DNA of 64,000 nt, from assembly GCA_000711775.1 (NCBI GenBank), contig ARYC01000822.1, positions 1 through 64,000 of the forward strand, written 5' to 3'. Position numbers and translations under genes: made by a program. Source of the stretch: Oxytricha trifallax (taxonomy: Eukaryota; Ciliophora; Spirotrichea; Sporadotrichida; Oxytrichidae). This document shows positions 13,491 through 24,764 of the stretch, in pieces; positions within the stretch are counted from its first letter, which is position 1, and every line of letters starts with the position of its first letter. The notes beneath the pieces are model-generated. The model searched no databases. It saw only the letters and a program-made list of their open reading frames with translations, and had not been told where the DNA came from.

Positions 13491-14586
13491 TAGATAGTTA
13501 CTAAGTTATTAGGTATTTACTTTTTAGGTGAAGCAATACTAAATATAAGCCTACCTCCAGACTTCCTCCTTTAAATAATATAATGTGGTCATCGCAATAT
13601 ATGACTTTTGTCCATACTCACGTTTATTCTTATCTGTACCCACTCTTGATTTCCAATCCAGGTCATTTGCTACCATTTAACGTCATGCAAGCTTCTTAGT
13701 ATCCCGTACTTTTTACTTGATTATATACAACAGGAATATTTGTTATATTTCTTAATTTTTACCGTGTACAAATATCAGCGAACTCTGGATTTTAACCTCT
13801 ATCCTTTTATAATTATTCAGACATTAAAACCGTCTGGAAAGTAGGTTCGAAACGAGAATAAAAATATTTATTAAAAATTTATAATTTAACAGTTCATATA
13901 TTTACACTGGTAAACTATAGAAAATAGCTAATTTTTTCAAGAAATGTCTTAGACTAATTTATAATAAAGCCTTGCTTTTTGAATGATTTTGACAAAAAGA
14001 TTTTCTATTTTTTTCCGTTTATTTATAAATTCCACATCTTTATCGCCTCAAGTGAACTCAATGAGTCAAGAAATCCATAAAGAGGTATGATTTATTTTTT
14101 TGAACTTATTGTTTTTTCACATAATTTAAAATTAAAAATGATTTTCTATAAGATTTAAATATTTTAGTCATAATATGCTATTTTTTAACTTTGTCAAATA
14201 CACAATTTAGCATTTAGTATTAATACATATGACTCTGAGTTATTTTTCATATTTATAATAATTTGATAATTTTCCACATGTGTTTTATAATTTCTTTATT
14301 TTATTATTAAAAGTTATTTTGGAAACATCATTTCTGAGCACAGCATGCTAGATTCACATTCATCAAAATTTATATGATTCATATATAGTAAAATTGTGAT
14401 TATTTTTAACTGTTACATCTCTTATAATATGTTTTAGTGTAATTTTATTACATTCCAATTGAGCTATAGTGTTAATTTGTATTTTAATGACTAACATAAG
14501 AAACTTGTTAAATCCTTTTTCAAATTGAACTTTTGCTGTGTGATATTTTTAAAACAAAATCAATCAATCAATTTCTGTATAATTGA

Positions 14587-15522
14587 TTGATTTACTACTT
14601 ATTTTATTTAAAAATTATTTTTATTAAATTGGCCTCAGTAATAGCAATATCATTTGTAAATATACAATCATTAAGTAGTTTTTATCAAGAAAAACTTTAA
14701 GCTAAGGTAGAATTTAATCTTGCCTCCATCTTATCTCAGTTTTCTGAGAAATTTTTTTCTCAAAAGTCAATGACAATACAGCAGTAAAGTTATAATAAAT
14801 ATTTTATCATAATTTTGAAAGATGTATTCAGTGAATCTTTAAAAAGATTTTTTAAGTACTGTGAAATATAGATGGGGCTAAATTCTAATTCTTTTTAGAC
14901 TTCTTTTTATTCTATTTATATTATAAGAATTCTGAACCTAATACTGTAATGAAGAGGAATGGAAGAACAGCTGAAGTAACAGGCATAAACTTCAATTGAC
15001 ACTTTATAACTGATAAATAATGTATTAAATAATGTTTATATAGTAAAGATGTACCTATAATTGTAATAATATAGGTTGATCTTCAAGGGAAATAGATTTG
15101 AAAATTTTAGAGTAATAGTATTTAAAAGATCAGTTAAAATGGAACTTACTTTTAATGAAGTGGCTTGAAAGATATATAAAATAAAAAATTTGTTTTGGAT
15201 GTAAACTATGCTTGTAAAATCAATAAATTTTAAGGAGAAACAATTCAACTTTAAGCTGAAATAAAAAGATTATTTTATATTTCCAACAAATCTCTGTAAT
15301 ATCTAAGAAAGTTAAGTAAATGCACTAGGTTACCTTAAATTATATAAATAATTCAAATTTTTAAATAAAAAATAAATTTTATTGTAAACATCAACGTTAA
15401 GATATGATTGTAGATTTCTAAGAATATATATAATCCCATATTCAAACAATTTCTACAAAAATAATAAAAATATAAATCTCATTTAAGACTCTTAAAAATC
15501 TCAAAAATAAGTTTTTTAATGA
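14587..15522 (+). pseudogene. plus-strand gene, mostly open, unidentified
   Basis: The plus strand is open for 121 codons (14587-14952), including SSFYQEKLQAKVEFNLASIL and SQFSEKFFSQKSMTIQQQS. After a frame change near 14952 it continues from about 14995 to TGA 15520-15522 with one internal TGA near 15168, including FNFKLKQKDYFIFPTNLCNI. Gln codons are mostly TAA/TAG. A possible first exon lies upstream at 14061-14084: ATG AGT CAA GAA ATC CAT AAA GAG, followed by a GTATGA donor-like site. The protein is Phe/Lys/Gln-rich and not recognised; AT-rich composition lowers confidence. The minus-strand ORF at 15036-15248 is a shadow. Confidence 0.42.
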
Positions 15523-16184
15523 TCAAGTGAAAATTATTAATTTTTATTTCATGAGGTCATATAATTTTAAGCTCTTATTTTTTTTCAATCTATAAACTGA
15601 TACTATTACACTTTCTCATAATTAATTTACTTTCTAAATTTTCTTCTTTTTATAATTTCTCTTACCCATCTGTCTTATTTATGTACTCAACATTAAACTA
15701 ACCTAGTGTTTCATATTTACTTCTTTTTTATTTTAAATATGGTTTTCATTATAGAACTAATCAGTATATCGAATCATTTAGTATAATATTATAATTTCAA
15801 GGCTCATCATATTTAGCATATTTATTCCCAAAATATATATTAATTAATTAATTAATTAATTAATTAATTAATTAATTAATTAATTAAAGGATTAGGTATT
15901 AAAAATAAGATTAATTGAAATGGAAAGGAAAAATGATATAATAATAAGATAATTATATTTACCCCTTAATTTACAAAAAAAACATTAATTTAATTTAAAT
16001 AAGTTATAATAAAATCACTGGTTAAAAACTACTTTTGACAGTATATTAACTTTATGATATTTCATACTATCTTGAAACAACATTGTTTCTCTTTTATATT
16101 GCTGAATTTGATCGACAATTTTCAAAATAAATTAAGAAATTTATTTCTCAATATCCACAAAAATATATAGGAATCTATTAAACT
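15523..16184. other. AT-rich spacer with (TTAA)n microsatellite
   Basis: No gene seen. 15838-15888 is a pure TTAA tetranucleotide array of about 12 units. Confidence 0.7.
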
Positions 16185-17045
16185 TCATAATGAATTTTTT
16201 AATTATTTATTTTGTGGTTTCATTCCTTTACTAAAGCAAGTTATTTATTTTATTTGCTTTATTATTATTTAATCAAAGTATAAATTTTGATCAAATAAGA
16301 AGGTTGATATAAGTTAATTAAAATTATTTAATTATTTTATAAACTATTCAATGCCTATCATCTTTCCTGATTGAGAATAAAAGTAATTTTGTATTTTCTC
16401 TTGTAGTTTCTAGAATTTTTTTAGTTCATAATTATTATGTGCAAAGCATAAATTGTCTAAGTTTGTTGATGAAATGAATGTTGACTGAGGCATTACTGGA
16501 TAGCTACTATTAATGGAAGCGCTCATGTTTTAGCCTACTCTAAAAATCAAGTTTTTATTCTGCAGTTGAGGCCAATACAGTGAATGACTTTTAAAACCTT
16601 CGAATCTCAACACCAACAGCTTAAAGTTTTTTAACAGAAGAATAGAGTGGAATACTAATATTGACTCCTGAATACTTCCCTCAATTTCAAAAATGAAGAT
16701 CGCCAGTTTACTCAAGCGTAAATGGAGTTTGGATTGACTCAATAGTTATGTGGTGACTACAAGCAATAAATGAAATGACTACGCTTTTTTGAATTGCTAA
16801 GAGACTAAGAAAAATTTATTTCACGAAGTCATTGCTGTGTGGTTTATTAGAACTGCAAGATGTAGGCAATTTCTTTTTTACTAGAAATTTATAGAATAAG
16901 AGAAAAGACTAAAATAAGAATAGAAAAGGAAGTAATGTATTCCTAGCTGCTTTCTATACCAACGGGTAAAATTTTAGCCACTATGCATTGCGAAATCATT
17001 GGTACCCTATAGATTACTAGAAAATATGAACGAATTTTGAGTAGA
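16185..17045 (-). CDS. minus-strand gene, unidentified, Leu-rich N-terminal half
   Basis: A minus-strand frame is open from about 16838 down to TGA 16185-16187, at least 217 codons with TAA/TAG as Gln. The N-terminal part is Leu/Phe/Lys-rich with a leucine-rich-repeat flavour (LHLRLSKLAIFIFEIEG, LLLKNFKLLVLRFEGF). It is followed by a Ser/Asn segment (MSASINSSYPVMPQSTF) and a Gln/Lys helical tail (LKKFQKLQEKIQNYF). A second block, 17045-16842, lies upstream in another frame (RVPMISQCIVAKILPVGIES), so one frame change or an unrecognised intron/IES near 16840 separates them. The 5' half is less AT-rich than its surroundings, as expected of macronuclear-destined DNA. Function unknown. Confidence 0.55.
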
Positions 17046-17957
17046 AAGAGGGTTACTCATGAAAAACCGGTCAGATTGTCATCATTTCATTAAAAAATCG
17101 TATAGGCTTATCAATTATTAAAGTTTTTTGATTATTCAAATTATAGAAATAAATAAATGAGTTATATAATTCATTAATATTTTAAAAAAATGATTATAAT
17201 TTATTGATTCTTGAAATATAATTATAATGAGTTTTTAAAAATGTGTCAAAAGTAACAAATTTATTCTACTTTCACCCCACTTGAGTTAAGCATGATTTTA
17301 ATTTATAAATTTAAAATTATTTCAATAGCTAATATTTATATTTGTTCTTTCACATTAATTTTATTAAGAGTAGGTTAAAATATTAGTTTTATTCTTTATA
17401 ATTTATGTAAGTTTCTTTTAATTCTGATGATCATTAATTAAAAAATACTATTCTCTAATTTAACTATCATAATTATATTTATGTTCAATAATTCATGATT
17501 CAAGATCAGAATAAATAGAAGAATAGAAATATATCAAAGTTAACTTTCAAATTGTGTAAATATTACTTAACCAATAACTATTTATTTTTATCTTAACATA
17601 TCTTAACATTAATTATTAAATGAATTTTACTACTATAATCAAACAATAAAAATTTCAGAATGATAAATAGTTATAATTATTCATATTTATTACTAATTTT
17701 ATTCATTTTTCTTGTTCTCAGTAATTATCGTTTCTCAAGTTGTTAACATTATTCATTATATATATTATTTAGATTAGTATGATTCCTTGAGTTATATATA
17801 CTTCTACAGTTTTTACAATTGAAAATATTTTTGATAAATGAGTAAGTTCTGACAATATTTAACAAATCTGCATCAGCTTTAGAGGAAACGCAGAACACAT
17901 TCCTGAATGTAATCTAGATACTAACGCCAAAATCAAAACATGTTAAAATTTATCTGA
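17046..17957. other. AT-rich spacer
   Basis: No supported gene. GC rises from about 17860 onward, ahead of the open block that begins at 17958, so part of 17860-17957 may belong to that locus. Confidence 0.4.
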
Positions 17958-18518
17958 GGATAAGCGATATGGTAACTATAGGAAGTTAAAGATGCCTCAT
18001 TATCTCGGCTCCTGGGACACTCGTCTGAGTTAGACATTCCATCTCCCTGCGTTTTTTCACAGAGATTCTAGTGGTTCCCCAGCCGAACCCCCATTGTTTT
18101 TGGGACTTCGTTTGGAATACTGAATCTTAAGGTTTGCCAAAGATATAAAATTGAATATCAATGCTATAAGCTGGTTGTTTTGGAGAATGTGATTTAAGAC
18201 TTAGCGGATATGGGGTAGTCGATGCTTGATGCCAGGAGATGCCATGCAACAATTAAGTTATAGGTAAACATCTAACTAATCAAAGAAGAGTTGCTAGAAA
18301 TTGTAAAAATGAAGGATTCGAGCTTTTGTTAAATTGAGAGATCAAATGCTTAAATTATCGAGAATCGAAAGAATTCAAATCTACGCTTAATAGTATCAAC
18401 GGAGTTCATTACTTTGACAAAGATTAGATGCTTCCTTTATCTGTTGATGCACCAAGCTGCTATCTCTACCTTCTTGAATAAATGCGGCAGTAAAGAGGAC
18501 TAGAAGATGATGCTCTGA
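17958..18518 (+). CDS. open coding block (probable MDS), unidentified
   Basis: The plus strand is open without interruption for 186 codons, ending at TGA 18516-18518. TAA and TAG occur repeatedly in Gln-compatible places. The composition is clearly protein-like and GC is well above background: ASLSRLLGHSSELDIPSPC, PSRTPIVFGTSFGILNLKVC, QDLADMGQSMLDARRCHAT, LIKEELLEIVKMKDSSF, LYLLMHQAAISTFLNKC. No ATG lies at the start, so the block is probably an internal or 3' segment. About 60 nt at 17990-18050 resemble 52450-52510 in the GC-rich locus. Function not recognised. Confidence 0.65.
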
Positions 18519-19690
18519 CAAGGGGAGAAACTATTGTATTAAGATGCTCAAACAATTAAAGATGTATGATTTAAAGAGAAAAATACAATTTAAAATGAGC
18601 AAATATAATAACGAATAAAATACTGAAAACTTGTACATTTTGTAGAAAAAATAATAAAATTAATCCCAATTTCTAATAATTATTAATTTTCTTTCATCCT
18701 ATTTTCCACATTCTTATAACTACCAATACAATGTCTATGATTTTTAATTGTTTATTTAGATTTATTATGGGTTGAGTATATCAAATCATAAATCACATAT
18801 AATCGCTTTAACCTCTAATTTACTAATGTATTTCATTCAAAGTATGCTTAAGCAATGAAAATAATAATTTTTCAGCAACTTATATTGAAAGATTCATATT
18901 TTTTATTTTTTAAAGAATTTATTCAAAAAATTTCATAAATTTAAAAAAAAAGAAGTAGATAAGATTTGAGATATTATATAAAATCAAACTATTATTACCC
19001 AATTTTATCTTTAAATAGAGAAAAATACATATTTAATTAAGATAAATAGAATTAAGTGATTGTATTAAAGATTAATTATGATTTGAGAACAAATATTATC
19101 CCATGCTTTGCAATGGTTTAGGTGAATAAAGCTATTGGTAACTGCTGCTCTCTCAATAAATTCAATACATAGTAAAAATTTGATATGAAAATGATGAGCA
19201 CACTATGGGATTAATAATGATTAATAGATGATGATGAGTAATTAACTAGTCAAACAAAAGTAAGCACAATTTTTTAATAAAGATTAGACTATTTGTATTT
19301 CATTTACAAAACTTACATGTAGAGCCATAATAAACAACAATTTAATTTAACTATTTTTGTCCAGTAGTGGTTCAGAGTTAAAACAAACACAAATGTGTTG
19401 AGGTCATTTTATAAGAGTTATAAAAATTGTCATATTATATATAAAAGGTATTCGAGATCCATCTCTAATACATTTAATAGTAGTATTAATTATAAGCTAC
19501 TCTTATAAATTTATGGCTATAAGATTGTGAACTTAAACAAACTTCAATGTGTTTTTACACTCTTTTTTTATTATATTACATGTTAAAGTATCTAAAAAAC
19601 TTGGTACTATTTGAGTATTTAAATTAGATATAATTTTAAGAATAAAAAAGCATTTCAATAGAAAAGATTTAAATCGTGAATTTCACTGCA
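18519..19690. other. AT-rich DNA with one small coding-like island
   Basis: Mostly featureless AT-rich sequence. A patch at about 19100-19217 (plus) reads AMVQVNKAIGNCCSLNKFN and may be a small MDS. No other supported gene. Confidence 0.4.
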
Positions 19691-19830
19691 AATTCAGTGT
19701 AATTTCATTCATATTATAGAACTAAAATACTAACTTTGTGGCTACTAAAGAAGAGGTTGCAATTATAAGTAAAAAGCCAAAACTAAATGGGAATCTAGAA
19801 GATTTAATGAAATCACTCAATGCAAAATAG
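19691..19830 (+). CDS. coding island 1 of a segmented gene
   Basis: Plus-strand frame reading NTNFVATKEEVAIISKKPK and LNGNLEDLMKSLNAK, ending directly before GTAAATAAAC and a drop into very AT-rich DNA. The sharp edge looks like an intron donor or an MDS/IES junction. It is the first of a run of plus-strand islands through 22.4 kb that probably belong to one macronuclear gene. Product unknown. Confidence 0.55.
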
Positions 19831-20374
19831 GTAAATAAACTAAATTATTTTTGTCGCTTTTACATTTGTAATCATTATAATAAAAATATAAATTAAATAA
19901 TTAAAAATAAATAATTTATTTGAGAAATTACATTATTTGACAATTTAAGTATTTTTCATTTCATATAAAGTATTTAATTGGGATATCTAATTATCACAGC
20001 AAATATATCTTGACTCCTAGCTTTTTATTTCCCAAGTTCAAATTAATCTTATAAATTTAGACCCATCATTTCAATTATCGTAACAATATAAATATTTATT
20101 TACTTAATAATTATTAAAATATACAATATGTGTGTGATTAATTTGAAACTCTAAAAATTTGACAAGATCACTCTGATTTCCTCCTGATAGTCTGATAGTG
20201 TTGCAATTATCATCATTATATAAGACTATTTTTTTACTTATTAACTTTTGTAGGTGCGGCTGATTCACTTAAAATAAAATGATAACTGATTAGCAAACCT
20301 TAATACTCCCTGAAATAATATTAATCTAAAATTATCATATCATATTATATTTTTAGTGAGTGAATGAAATAACG

Positions 20375-20660
20375 TGTGAAGAGATATCTAACTCACTTTC
20401 TTCAAAATGGAAGTTCATTACTACCATGAAGAATCAAATAATTCAATTTTAAGTTGCAAATGACGCACTACTGTTTTTGAAGGTAGGGTCAAGTAACTTG
20501 AATTGACCTGTAAATGAAAGCATCTCATCTCAGTGAAGCAAGTTGTTATCAATGAGGAGTACACCTGTGTGCTCTTCAAAGACAAAGACACTCACTCTTC
20601 ATCAAACTGAAAACAGCAAGAGCTGTCATTGAAATAAACTGAATAATAAATGCCTAATAA
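20375..20660 (+). CDS. coding island 2 of a segmented gene
   Basis: Two adjacent plus-strand blocks: 20376-20496 (NSLSSKWKFITTMKNQIIQF, VANDALLFLKVGSSNLN) and about 20520-20609 (LISVKQVVINEEYTCVLFKD), each ending in TGA. GC is distinctly higher than in the flanks. The change of frame between the blocks may be a pointer/IES junction or a scrambled order. Product unknown. Confidence 0.5.
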
Positions 20661-20747
20661 TGTAGCAATTGAAGATCCTTACTAATTAATTAAATTATTA
20701 TCATTATTATATTATCTTGAATAAATTGATATAAATGGATGATTTTT

Positions 20748-20880
20748 TTAGTGAAACTGAGTATTGCTTTATTGGGGAGGTACAATCACAAGTCAGCACT
20801 CATTTGGTTCAATAGTCAGAGTGTTTTCTAGCAGGGAAGGCACCAAGAATGCCCACAAAGATAGTGAAAGAGGTTGATAT
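20748..20880 (+). CDS. coding island 3 of a segmented gene
   Basis: A single plus-strand frame reads ETEYCFIGEVQSQVSTHLVQ and SECFLAGKAPRMPTKIVKEV with one Gln coded by TAG. It is bounded on both sides by sharply AT-rich DNA. The composition is typical of a conserved soluble protein, but I cannot name it. Confidence 0.6.
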
Positions 20881-20967
20881 ATTATATACAGTGTAATTAA
20901 TATGAAAAATAATTTAAGTTATTCAATAAATACTATATATTATTTATGTATTGCTAACAATATAATT

Positions 20968-21066
20968 GCTGCCCTTTACTCTAAACATCTCAGCAAGCAG
21001 TTAACTTAGCAAGAACCAAATGATATCAGCATTTATCTAGCAAAAGGAAAGATTCAAACTGATTTG
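20968..21066 (+). CDS. coding island 4 of a segmented gene
   Basis: Plus-strand frame AALYSKHLSKQLTQQEPND followed by ISIYLAKGKIQTDL, with TAG used as Gln. The island is only about 100 nt between AT-rich flanks, a typical size for a small MDS. Confidence 0.6.
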
Positions 21067-21145
21067 TTTATATTTAAAGTCATGATTTATAAATTACTTA
21101 ATTATTCTTTACTTGTTATTTTCGCTATTCTTTCTTTTGAAGAAG

Positions 21146-21440
21146 CTCTTTCTGTGGGCTTTACACAGTTTTTGAGACTGGAAGAGGGAAAAACAAAAGA
21201 CCAGAAGCAGCTACATCCGATAATAAGGACTAGAAGTCAATCACATTGAAAGAAGGATTTATGTATTCACATGTAAAAGCAGATGGAATAACAGGATTTC
21301 GATTTACTGCTCTATTTAAATTGATGCAACAAAGTAGTCAGGGAATAACTTAACTTGTGCTGACTCTTACGAAGATAGTTGGGGAAAATAACAGCAAACT
21401 AAATGAAGAACATCTATTTATAAATGTTTGTAATTTTGTA
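21146..21440 (+). CDS. coding island 5 of a segmented gene
   Basis: The longest island of the group, about 95 codons in one plus-strand frame: GLYTVFETGRGKNKRPEAAT, SITLKEGFMYSHVKADGITG, FRFTALFKLMQQSSQGITQ, LVLTLTKIVGENNSKLNEEH. The alternative frame (21064-21249) is a shadow. Not recognised, though the regular alternation of residues suggests a folded domain. Confidence 0.65.
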
Positions 21441-21489
21441 ATCTGTTAAATAAAGAAGAATAGCAAAATCATTGAATGAATCAATTAAT

Positions 21490-21592
21490 TTTGATACTTC
21501 TACTGCTCTGGGTAAATCAAAGATATTCTTCATGCATGAAAGCAGTTAGAGGCAACTTTATTTACACTTGAGAGATATTTGAAGGTTATAGT
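21490..21592 (+). CDS. coding island 6 of a segmented gene
   Basis: Plus-strand block reading TALGKSKIFFMHESSQRQLY and LHLRDI before a TGA near 21590. AT-rich flanks on both sides. Probable MDS. Confidence 0.5.
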
Positions 21593-21835
21593 AAGTGATG
21601 TCTCAATTATTTAGGTCTAGATCTTCCCTCTGATGTTTCTCATTTGAGCATAAATGCAGATATTTTCTGATTTATATTTAGAAATATTCACTCTTGCAAA
21701 ACTTTAAGAATATGATTATTATATATATATATATAAATATTAATAGGGTAATATAAGATGTTATTAACTAAATTATGTTAATTAAGTACGAATCTAGATA
21801 TAAATAAACAGTATTTCTTAAAATTGAATAAGCCT

Positions 21836-21950
21836 GAGGCAGCTCAAAAGATAAGCATGGAACTGAAAGATTGGTATACGACATTGAAACTCTTGAATTA
21901 AGTTGCTTCTACAAGCCAAATAAATTACTTAATTATTTTAGAAGTTAGCT
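21836..21950 (+). CDS. coding island 7 of a segmented gene
   Basis: Plus-strand block reading EAAQKISMELKDWYTTLKLL followed by NQVASTSQINY. It sits between AT-rich stretches containing TA repeats (21719-21735). Confidence 0.5.
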
Positions 21951-22147
21951 AATGATTTATTGTATATTTATTTTAATTTATACTGAGTACATATTTGAAA
22001 CTCAGAAACAATTCGAAAAGTTCATTTCGACCAACACACTCATTATATTTAGAATGAATTATCAACATTTATTCTTTGCTAGCTTTATTAATTCATCAAA
22101 CTTTCTTATTTATTAATTATTTAGTTTTATAGCATTTAAGCTTAAGG

Positions 22148-22400
22148 AGTGAGTGAAAACATGAAGCAAAGCGCAGAGATGACCACATTATGCTCAAGTT
22201 ATTGATTAGTGGAGTAAGTAGCTAGCATCTGAACATTAATTTAAACTCACATTAAATAACAGCATAAAATATTGCTATGAATACTTACAGCATTTTTACC
22301 ATTACTTAAATTAATACCCACTCTAAATATCATGGTGAGGACAGCAAAAGATGTTGAAGACTAGAAGAACAATTGTAAAGCAGAATAATCTTACATTAAA
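22148..22400 (+). CDS. coding islands 8-9 of a segmented gene
   Basis: Two short plus-strand blocks: about 22160-22216 (KHEAKRRDDHIMLKLLISGV) and about 22333-22390 (VRTAKDVEDQKNNCKAE), separated by ~115 nt of AT-rich DNA. They look like the last visible MDSs before TBE copy A. Product unknown. Confidence 0.45.
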
Positions 22401-22923
22401 CTTAATGATCATAATGAAATAATCAAATTGCCCTAAAATTTTACAGATACCTTTGAAATGCCAAATAAATATATTAATACTATTATTTTATGAAATTATA
22501 TTAATCACTACTATAATATTAATCTGACTTAAAATGAGTTATGATAGCTGAACATTAAGAGTTAGTGAAGTTTAAAAAAGAAGCTATTGTGTCCTTGATT
22601 ATTGGTTGCAAGTTAAAAGGGGGTCATTTTCAGATACACAGAACATCCCATGATTATACACTTCAATTTTAATAAGAAATTAATGCTTTCATATTCATTT
22701 ATGATTACCAACAACTTTTAAAGATAAAATAAAATGTTATAGGTCCTTGAAGGTTAACTCTTAAATTTATAAAAATATTTAATTGTTCACTTATATTCTA
22801 GTTGTTAATCAAAACCCCAAAACCCTTTCTGTAGTTTGATTGATAAAAGAAGACTATTAGTGATAATTTATTAGGGTTTATGTTGGGGTTAAATGTTTAA
22901 ATATTAGTAATTTAAGTGATTAT

Positions 22924-23968
22924 ATGCGAGGTTTGGGGTCTGTTTATGACAATGAGTATATTGATTTATTGTTTATAATGCGTAATGGATTTGATAAATG
23001 TAGCAAATAACTCAACCCTCCTCTAAATTACACGTCTATAGCAAGACTACTCCATAAATCTCCTGCTACTGATAGGTCTTAATGTCTATAAGCATTGAAT
23101 ATAAAGAGATAGAATCTAAATTCTAAGCCTAGAGATCTCTAAAATTTTGCAGCATCATATCGATTATCTTATTCATGACAAGACTCTTAAATACTGGGCT
23201 CACTTCTCTCTGACCTTAAGAGCAGTAATGTTTTATCGCCAATTTCCTGAGCTACACATATCTGCTGAATTGATAGTAAACATAGATAAAAAGAATGGAA
23301 TATATTACAAGACTCAATCGCATCGAGAGAGTGATTGACTTTAATGTTCAATTTTATAAGACTAATTTAAATTTTATATTCGACTAAATACAGAGGTCTT
23401 AAAGGATAATATAAAATTCAAAACACGCTGACGAGGCAGTATTAACCTTTAATCCCTTCATCTCAAGGTCTTGGTATAAAAGATAAAGCCACATAAGTTA
23501 TATGATTAAAAGGTTAAGGTGTAAACTCAAGGTATTCTCGGTGGAATAAGTGAAGATAGTGGCCTCGAGACTTATGTTATTCACCCTCGTTCTATAAAGA
23601 CTGAATAATATATTAAGTTCTTACATTTAATCAGAGACAAGTTATCTGACTAAGAGATTATTCTGTTTTTAAGATAACTTGTCAGTTCATAAAACTAAAG
23701 ATTCAAGGAACGAATATTAAAGATTAAACATAACACCTGTATATAATGTTCTCTACAGTCCTCAGTTTAATGGAATTTAATTATATTATGGGTTATTGAA
23801 AGGCCACTAAAAGAAACTTCTACTCTATTACTTGATGCACGACTTTAATATAGATACAGTAGATTTTATTAGAGTGCTGCCAAGAGAATCAGCGATGATA
23901 AAGCTAAGGTATGAACAAGAGAAGGGAGTTTTTGTGTTTATATATAAGTTTTAGATTTAAGCGAATGA
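22924..23968 (+). pseudogene. TBE 42-kDa transposase, inactive (copy A)
   Basis: Aligns along its length with the intact DD34E transposase of copy C, from ATG 22924 (MRGLGSVYDNEYIDLL) to TGA 23966-23968. Conserved stretches include DKTLKYWAHFSLTLRAVMF, LETYVIHPRSIKTEQYIKF and DTVDFI. It is broken: frameshifts lie near 23140 and around the HADE motif at about 23430, and the second catalytic Asp region is altered. The third catalytic residue reads FNGIQ (TAA, Gln) instead of FNGIE. The total length differs from a whole number of codons. It cannot encode an active enzyme as it stands. Confidence 0.9.
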
Positions 23969-24210
23969 ATAAGTTCACATATTATATTAATCCATAAATG
24001 GATTTGGCTTCTCTTTCTTTTCTTCCTCTTAAGGCTTGCTTGGGCCTATGTTTCTTCTCTTAGTGCCAGCTCCTGCATTTATTTTCATCTCTTCCGGCTT
24101 TTATAAATCTTTGAAGAGTCTCTTACTCAATTCATGTTTTACTTGAGACTTTCTCTCTCTGTTTAATTTGCTGCGCTCTTTCATCAAGTATATAGCAGTA
24201 CCAGGTTTTT

Positions 24211-24236
24211 CTATAAAGTTAGAAGGCTAAGCTTAC
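24211..24236 (-). other. candidate 26-nt intron 2 (copy A)
   Basis: Minus strand begins GTAAGC and ends TTTATAG, with CTAAC as a branch-like motif. Excision joins KHPFISS to KKPGTAIYLMKE in frame. Confidence 0.7.
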
Positions 24237-24628
24237 TTGAGATGAAAGGATGCTTTTGAAGTTCCTAGAGCCAGGTCTCGCTGATTTTAATACCTTGCAT
24301 CTCTTTTTTTTCAGGAGAGATGCTGTAGCGTTTCTTATGAGCTTCTTAAATAACTTCATTTAAGTACTCAGGTTTCAGAGTTCCAAGGCACCAAAGAAGG
24401 AGTTTCTCTCTGGCAACTTATTAGAGAGCTGTAGCTTTGATGGAAGGTAGAGAGTTACGTCCGGATCACCCATAGCATCGTCATATAGGTTTGTCACTTA
24501 TATTTCAGGGAAGTTAGGTATCTCTATCATCCTAATTTCATTAGACTTAAAAGCTTTTTTCTCTTCACTAAGCAATGCTTTTAAGAATGAGATTTTAGTT
24601 CCCTCCTAAATCGGTAAGAATAATCAAA

Positions 24629-24664
24629 CTATAATGGATATATTAATATTACTTAAGAACTTAC
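24629..24664 (-). other. candidate 36-nt intron 1 (copy A)
   Basis: Minus strand begins GTAAGT and ends TTATAG. Length 36 nt, the same as in copies B, C and D; the interior sequence is not conserved. Confidence 0.6.
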
Positions 24665-24764
24665 CTTGCTATACCAAATATCTATAAATGTCCTCTTTAC
24701 TTCGAAATTTTCCTATTAAATCTTGAGATTAAATTCTCTTCATTGCATCATTCATAGACTCCAT

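Larger units (their letters stand above)
23975..24764 (-). pseudogene. TBE middle ('22-kDa') gene, damaged (copy A)
   Basis: ATG 24762-24764 (MESMNDAMKRI), TGA 23975-23977. It carries the same two candidate introns as copies C and D (24629-24664, 36 nt; 24211-24236, 26 nt). After removing both, 728 nt remain, one less than copy D, matching a single-base loss near 24390 (frame lost at FFGALEL). There is also an in-frame TGA just after intron 1 where other copies read Gly. The C-terminal part (NAGAGTKRRNIGPSKP) is intact in the spliced frame. Only 6 nt separate its stop from the convergent transposase stop. Confidence 0.85.

Noticed and set aside
13300-13983. A plus-strand frame open for about 228 codons
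   Set aside because: It crosses a dispersed repeat whose homologous copies carry stops, and composition is Ile/Phe/Leu/Tyr-rich as expected of AT-rich noncoding DNA with one stop codon. A frame this long is not rare by chance here.
15838-15888. (TTAA)n run as terminal repeats of a TTAA-specific transposon
   Set aside because: A single microsatellite with no matching inverted repeats or coding on either side.
16530-16742. Treating TAA at the end of this minus-strand frame as a stop
   Set aside because: The frame continues with good composition for about 115 further codons to TGA 16185-16187, consistent with TAA as Gln.
22810-22826. C4A4 repeats as genuine chromosome ends or fossil telomeres
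   Set aside because: They occur only in inverted pairs at the two ends of 3-4 kb units, directly flanked by matching A-N-T trinucleotides, so they are TBE termini.
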